Part shown: piece by piece, positions 15,373-17,776 of the stretch | Layout of the letters: each line of letters opens with the position of its first letter | Position numbering within the stretch: the first letter of the stretch is position 1 | Assembly: GCA_002403445.1 (NCBI GenBank) | Contig: DHHU01000033.1 | Span: 41,775-59,550, forward strand | Direction of reading: 5' to 3' | DNA from: Salinisphaeraceae bacterium UBA4764 | Lineage (GTDB): Bacteria; Pseudomonadota; Gammaproteobacteria; Nevskiales; Salinisphaeraceae | DNA: 17,776 nucleotides | Program-made: the position numbers and the translations under genes | Notes under the pieces: model-generated | Told to the model about the DNA's origin: nothing | What the model saw: the letters and a program-made list of their open reading frames with translations, nothing else | Database searches by the model: none

Positions 15373-16611
15373 ATGAGCATAAGGCGAATTGTTTTCAGCT
15401 GGTTGCTTGGGTCGGGACTATTGGCTATCGGGATTATGGCCTTACTCGCCTGTCTTTGGCATGTCACGCTTAGGCACTACGGCAGTGGCGTCACCCATGC
15501 GCCCGAGAGTGCGCCGTGGGTTTTGAATCATCGTGCCCAACACTTGTTGAACGTTGCCATGGCGAGTGGCAAGGATAAAACGATTATAGACGCCGCAGTC
15601 CACATTCGGAGTCATGGGCAGTTATCAGGCCCGGGGTTTAGCAACCACAGTCACACCGCGCCGACGGGGGGAATTTTCAAAAATCCTTGGGCATGGTGGC
15701 AGTATCGGCGGACAGCAAGCGCGGCTCATGCCGCGCCGGGCCCGGACTTCGACGGCGAATACTTCTCCCAACTTTTGCGTCAGATTCGTGCCATGCCTGG
15801 AGATTATCGCGCACGCATTCTTGCAAGGGCGCCGCCTGGTTCCAGTGGTCCAAACAAGAATTCTGCATCAGTACCGGTGGTTACTAACCGTTACGTCACT
15901 TGGCTGGCAAGCCGCGCGCCAAATCATTTAACACCTGTCGTGTCTCTTGTACCGGGTGCCACGGCTGTCGGCCAGCGACTCACACACTGGATCAAGCAAG
16001 GGGTCAAACACATTCGTTGGCTGCCCGTGCGCCAACATATCAATCTAGCAAGTCCAGCCGCGAAAATGTTTTATAACAAGCTGGCCAAGGCACACGCCAA
16101 GCTTATGCTGCCCGTAGGGAGAGTGCGTGATGGAAAGGGCAAGCCTCAGTGGATTCGTCCAGGGGCCATCAAGCCCGCTTTGGCGGCAGGGGTGAGTGTG
16201 GAACTCACCTTGGCTGGAGCATCGGGTCCGAACGGCCAGCAATTGATGCCGGCACTGTTTCATTTGCTGGCGACGTCCAAACACGCCAAGCACATAACAA
16301 TTGACCTGACCGGTGTACTGTCAAACCACGCGCCAAGGACACTTTTGAAGCCGTTGTTGGCCCATCCTCAGTATTATCGGAATCTACAGTACGCCAGCAA
16401 TTACCCCCACTCCGCTGTGGCTGGTCGTATCGACGTGCATCAGCTGGCGGCGGCGGGGTTTATTAACCCCAAATTAGTAACCCCACTCGAGGCGATTGAT
16501 AAGGTCAATCCTCTAGCATTTTCGCTTGTGGTGATGCGCAACGTGCATCTTCCGCAAACTCAGCTAGGGTTCCCGAGCAGTGTCTTTGAGAGTAAAAAAT
16601 CTCTGGAATGA
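15373..16611 (+). CDS. Membrane-anchored amidohydrolase-family relative, probably catalytically inactive
   Basis: 412 residues. The N-terminus (SIRRIVFSWLLGSGLLAIGI) is a membrane anchor or signal; LLAC at 24-27 is a poor lipobox, so a lipoprotein is only possible. The rest should be periplasmic. Segments line up with what I recall of TIM-barrel amidohydrolase proteins of proteobacteria: IIDAAVHIRSHGQLSG (family I-D-x-H-x-H), HLTPVVSLVPG, VKHIRWLPVRQHINLASPAA (family V-K-W-L-P-x-x-x-x-I-D-P-A-x-P), then VNPLAFSLVVMR and GFPSSVFES near the end (family N-P-L-L-F-D-F-V and F-x-x-S-V-F). The expected metal ligands are mostly replaced: A75 (H77 kept), R215 for Lys, P247 for His, L280 for His, N343 for Asp. 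Function unknown. Confidence 0.7.
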   Translation: MSIRRIVFSWLLGSGLLAIGIMALLACLWHVTLRHYGSGVTHAPESAPWVLNHRAQHLLNVAMASGKDKTIIDAAVHIRSHGQLSGPGFSNHSHTAPTGGIFKNPWAWWQYRRTASAAHAAPGPDFDGEYFSQLLRQIRAMPGDYRARILARAPPGSSGPNKNSASVPVVTNRYVTWLASRAPNHLTPVVSLVPGATAVGQRLTHWIKQGVKHIRWLPVRQHINLASPAAKMFYNKLAKAHAKLMLPVGRVRDGKGKPQWIRPGAIKPALAAGVSVELTLAGASGPNGQQLMPALFHLLATSKHAKHITIDLTGVLSNHAPRTLLKPLLAHPQYYRNLQYASNYPHSAVAGRIDVHQLAAAGFINPKLVTPLEAIDKVNPLAFSLVVMRNVHLPQTQLGFPSSVFESKKSLE

Positions 16612-16619
16612 GACCGCAC

Positions 16620-16654
16620 AAAAAAACGCGCTGGCAGCAAAAGCAGCCAGCGCG
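16620..16654 (-). terminator. Strong intrinsic terminator of the RRM protein gene
   Basis: Read on the - strand, CGCGCTGGC pairs perfectly with GCCAGCGCG (+ strand arms 16627-16635 and 16646-16654). The stem continues past one mismatch with 2 more pairs around a TTTT loop, then seven T bases follow (A run at 16620-16626). It starts 12 nt after the RRM gene stop. On the + strand the stem has no T-tract, so it mainly serves the - strand gene, though it lies just after the stop of the convergent + gene. Confidence 0.88.
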
Positions 16655-16666
16655 CCATAACACCGC

Positions 16667-16927
16667 TTAGCGCCGCGGGCGATCTTCGCGAGGCCGAGCT
16701 TCGTTAACGCGCAAGTCACGACCCATTAAGGGCGCGCCGTTCAAGCCCTCTATGGCCTGATTGGCTGCCGCATCGTCCGACATTTCGACAAAGCCAAAAC
16801 CACGCGAGCGACCGCTTTCGCGATCCATGATGATCTTGGCGGAATCCACTTGGCCATATTCTTCAAATGCAGCCTTAAGATCGGCGTCGCCGGCGCCCCA
16901 GGCAATGTTGCCTACAAAAATATTCAT
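16667..16927 (-). CDS. Small RRM-type RNA-binding protein
   Basis: 86 residues, one RNA recognition motif. RNP2 is IFVGNI at residues 3-8 and RNP1 is RGFGFVEM at 42-49, with the aromatic residues that stack on RNA bases all present. The short C-terminal tail ARPREDRPRR is Arg-rich, as in the cyanobacterial and proteobacterial Rbp group, some of which are cold-induced or act as RNA chaperones. The start is set at ATG 16927 because family members begin with M-N/K-I-x-V-G-N. The in-frame ATG at 16945 adds MIGTFE and is less likely. It is monocistronic, with a strong terminator and a leader of about 100 nt if the promoter at 17036-17063 is used. Confidence 0.93.
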   Translation of the reverse strand: MNIFVGNIAWGAGDADLKAAFEEYGQVDSAKIIMDRESGRSRGFGFVEMSDDAAANQAIEGLNGAPLMGRDLRVNEARPREDRPRR

Positions 16928-17035
16928 CTCAAAAGTCCCAATCATTAAGTCGTGTCACTCGTCTGCAAAAACCGGCCGGACTCGCGAATGACACAGACCA
17001 AGACCTTAGGATGCGGCTGTAGCCACATTCCTTTT

Positions 17036-17063
17036 AGTTTACACGAAACGATATGTTTCACAA
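17036..17063 (-). promoter_or_regulatory. Candidate promoter of the RRM protein gene
   Basis: On the - strand TTGTGA (+ 17058-17063) and TAAACT (+ 17036-17041) are 16 nt apart, each matching the sigma70 consensus at 4 of 6 bases. The spacer overlaps an inverted repeat, GAAAC-GATAT-GTTTC (17045-17059), which could be an operator. Transcription from here would give a leader of about 100 nt. Confidence 0.45.
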
Positions 17064-17116
17064 AACGCATGAGTCCTATTTATCGGTTGGCGTGAACCGC
17101 TGTGTTAGGGATGCCG

Positions 17117-17776
17117 TCAGTCCAGATAACGAGGTGCCCGTCGGTAGAGCATAAATGCTTGTAACATATGTTTTTACAGGTTTTTGATATGGCTCTGGTT
17201 AGACGAGTGAATGGACCCCGATTGCGGCTGTTTACGGTCTGGCTGGGCGGCCATGTTGCGCCATAACTTGATGGCTTGACGGGGACCACGGGCTTGGTCA
17301 AGAGATTCTGGCCGATACGGTCGGCTTCGGATCCCTGGGCTCTCGAAAAAGGCAGCATGACGCCAACTTGGGCGTGGGTGCCGAGTAATGGATAGATAAA
17401 AAACCGACCCAGGCCTTTGGTCGGGCTGCCGAGCACAGTTGAAAGTACCGACAAACTGATAACAGTTTGTATTTATTCGGAAATCCGTTCACTGGTTCGG
17501 TCGCCGATGGCGTGGTTCATCTCGGGACCCAGGACTGCGGCAAGTTGGCCTCGTTCCTAGGGGCCATAAGGAGGGCCGAACAGACGCCGGCATTGCCGTC
17601 GAAGAAACAAATAAGTTGATTTGCTCGGGCTTAAAGACGGGTACGCGCCACAATTGTTCCGATTCACCCTGCTGATTACATTGACCACGCATGAAACAAA
17701 GTTGTTGTCGGCGCATTGTGGTCGATCGATTTCTTCTGACGCAGTTACCGACAACAATGCTCGACGCCTAGGGTCA
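17117..17776 (-). pseudogene. Decayed M48-family zinc metallopeptidase (5' end outside window)
   Basis: Read leftwards, pieces of an M48 peptidase appear in the right order but in shifting frames: FVSCVVNVI (17703 down), EQLWRVPVFKPEQINLFV (17659-17606), GVCSALLMAPRNEANL (to 17541), AAVLGPEMNHAIGDRTSERI (17541 down), then AQVGVMLPFSRAQGSEADRI (through 17331), and RQAIKLWRNMAAQ (from about 17281). The tail is SIHSSNQSHIKNL, stop, KHMLQAFMLYRR. At least four frameshifts separate these, and TAA codons interrupt at 17473-17475 and 17174-17176. The zinc motif HExxH reads PEMNH (17512-17526), although the E-A-D-R of the third ligand is intact. M48 proteins of this type are periplasmic or lipoprotein quality-control proteases. 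No functional product is expected. Recognition is from memory of the family pattern. Confidence 0.82.

Noticed and set aside
17398..17424. Terminator-like CCGACC/GGTCGG stem followed by six T bases on the - strand
   Set aside because: It lies inside the coding remnant of the M48 pseudogene (between SVLSTVLG and GVMLPFSR), so it is most likely chance; no gene end lies just upstream.
17080..17454. 124-codon - strand open frame as an independent gene
   Set aside because: Its first half is a piece of the M48 peptidase and its second half is the wrong frame after a frameshift; the true continuation is in another frame (RQAIKLWRNMAAQ).
17451..17470. Perfect palindrome ACAAACTG-ATAA-CAGTTTGT, operator-like
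   Set aside because: It also falls within the M48 pseudogene, next to its internal stop. No gene start is near, so a regulatory role is not supported.
17702..17757. Exact 10-bp inverted repeat TTGTTGTCGG / CCGACAACAA with a 36-nt spacer
   Set aside because: It lies within the decayed peptidase region at the window edge. No mobile-element gene or flanking duplication is seen.
1..17776. CRISPR arrays, tRNA or rRNA genes, insertion sequences, phage or defence genes
   Set aside because: I looked for regular repeats, cloverleaf-like segments and transposase or integrase motifs on both strands and saw none.

Overview
The window looks like chromosomal DNA from a gammaproteobacterium of moderate GC content. 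The evidence is the near-canonical lengths and motifs of the F1Fo ATP synthase subunits, GlnRS, MnmG, MltF and Cls. I cannot name the genus. Three gene-free stretches longer than 300 bp, a decayed peptidase gene and an apparently dead amidohydrolase relative suggest a genome that tolerates some decay. That is inference from one window.

Layout. Positions 1-5242 hold the 3' part of the atp operon on the + strand: atpF (C-terminal part only), atpH, atpA, atpG, atpD, atpC. It is not followed by glmU but by about 490 bp without a recognisable gene. A + strand lipoprotein lytic transglycosylase (mltF, 5732-7141) and a DoxX-like membrane protein (7520-7945) follow, each with a long, hairpin-rich intergenic stretch beside it. 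Next come glnS and rsmG, read leftwards as a tight two-gene unit (10631 down to 8289). They are divergent from mnmG (10788-12701), with two perfect TATAAT boxes back to back in the 156-bp gap. Cardiolipin synthase (12887-14326, +) converges on an EEP-superfamily hydrolase (15142-14348, -).

The last part is the most unusual. A membrane-anchored protein (15373-16611, +) has the fold signature of an amidohydrolase-family TIM barrel, but nearly all expected metal ligands are replaced, so it is probably a pseudoenzyme. It converges on a small RRM RNA-binding protein (16927-16667, -) that has a strong intrinsic terminator and a long leader with a promoter candidate. From 17117 to the window end, the - strand carries the remains of an M48 zinc metallopeptidase, broken by several frameshifts and two nonsense codons and with the first His of HExxH lost.

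Functional themes are energy conservation (ATP synthase), translation and RNA modification (GlnRS, MnmG, RsmG), and the cell envelope (MltF, Cls, DoxX, the anchored amidohydrolase relative). MnmG, RsmG and the atp operon are often neighbours in bacteria. Here all three lie within 13 kb but are rearranged, with glnS and rsmG inverted between atp and mnmG. I found no CRISPR array, tRNA, rRNA, insertion sequence or phage gene, and no convincing new multi-gene system.
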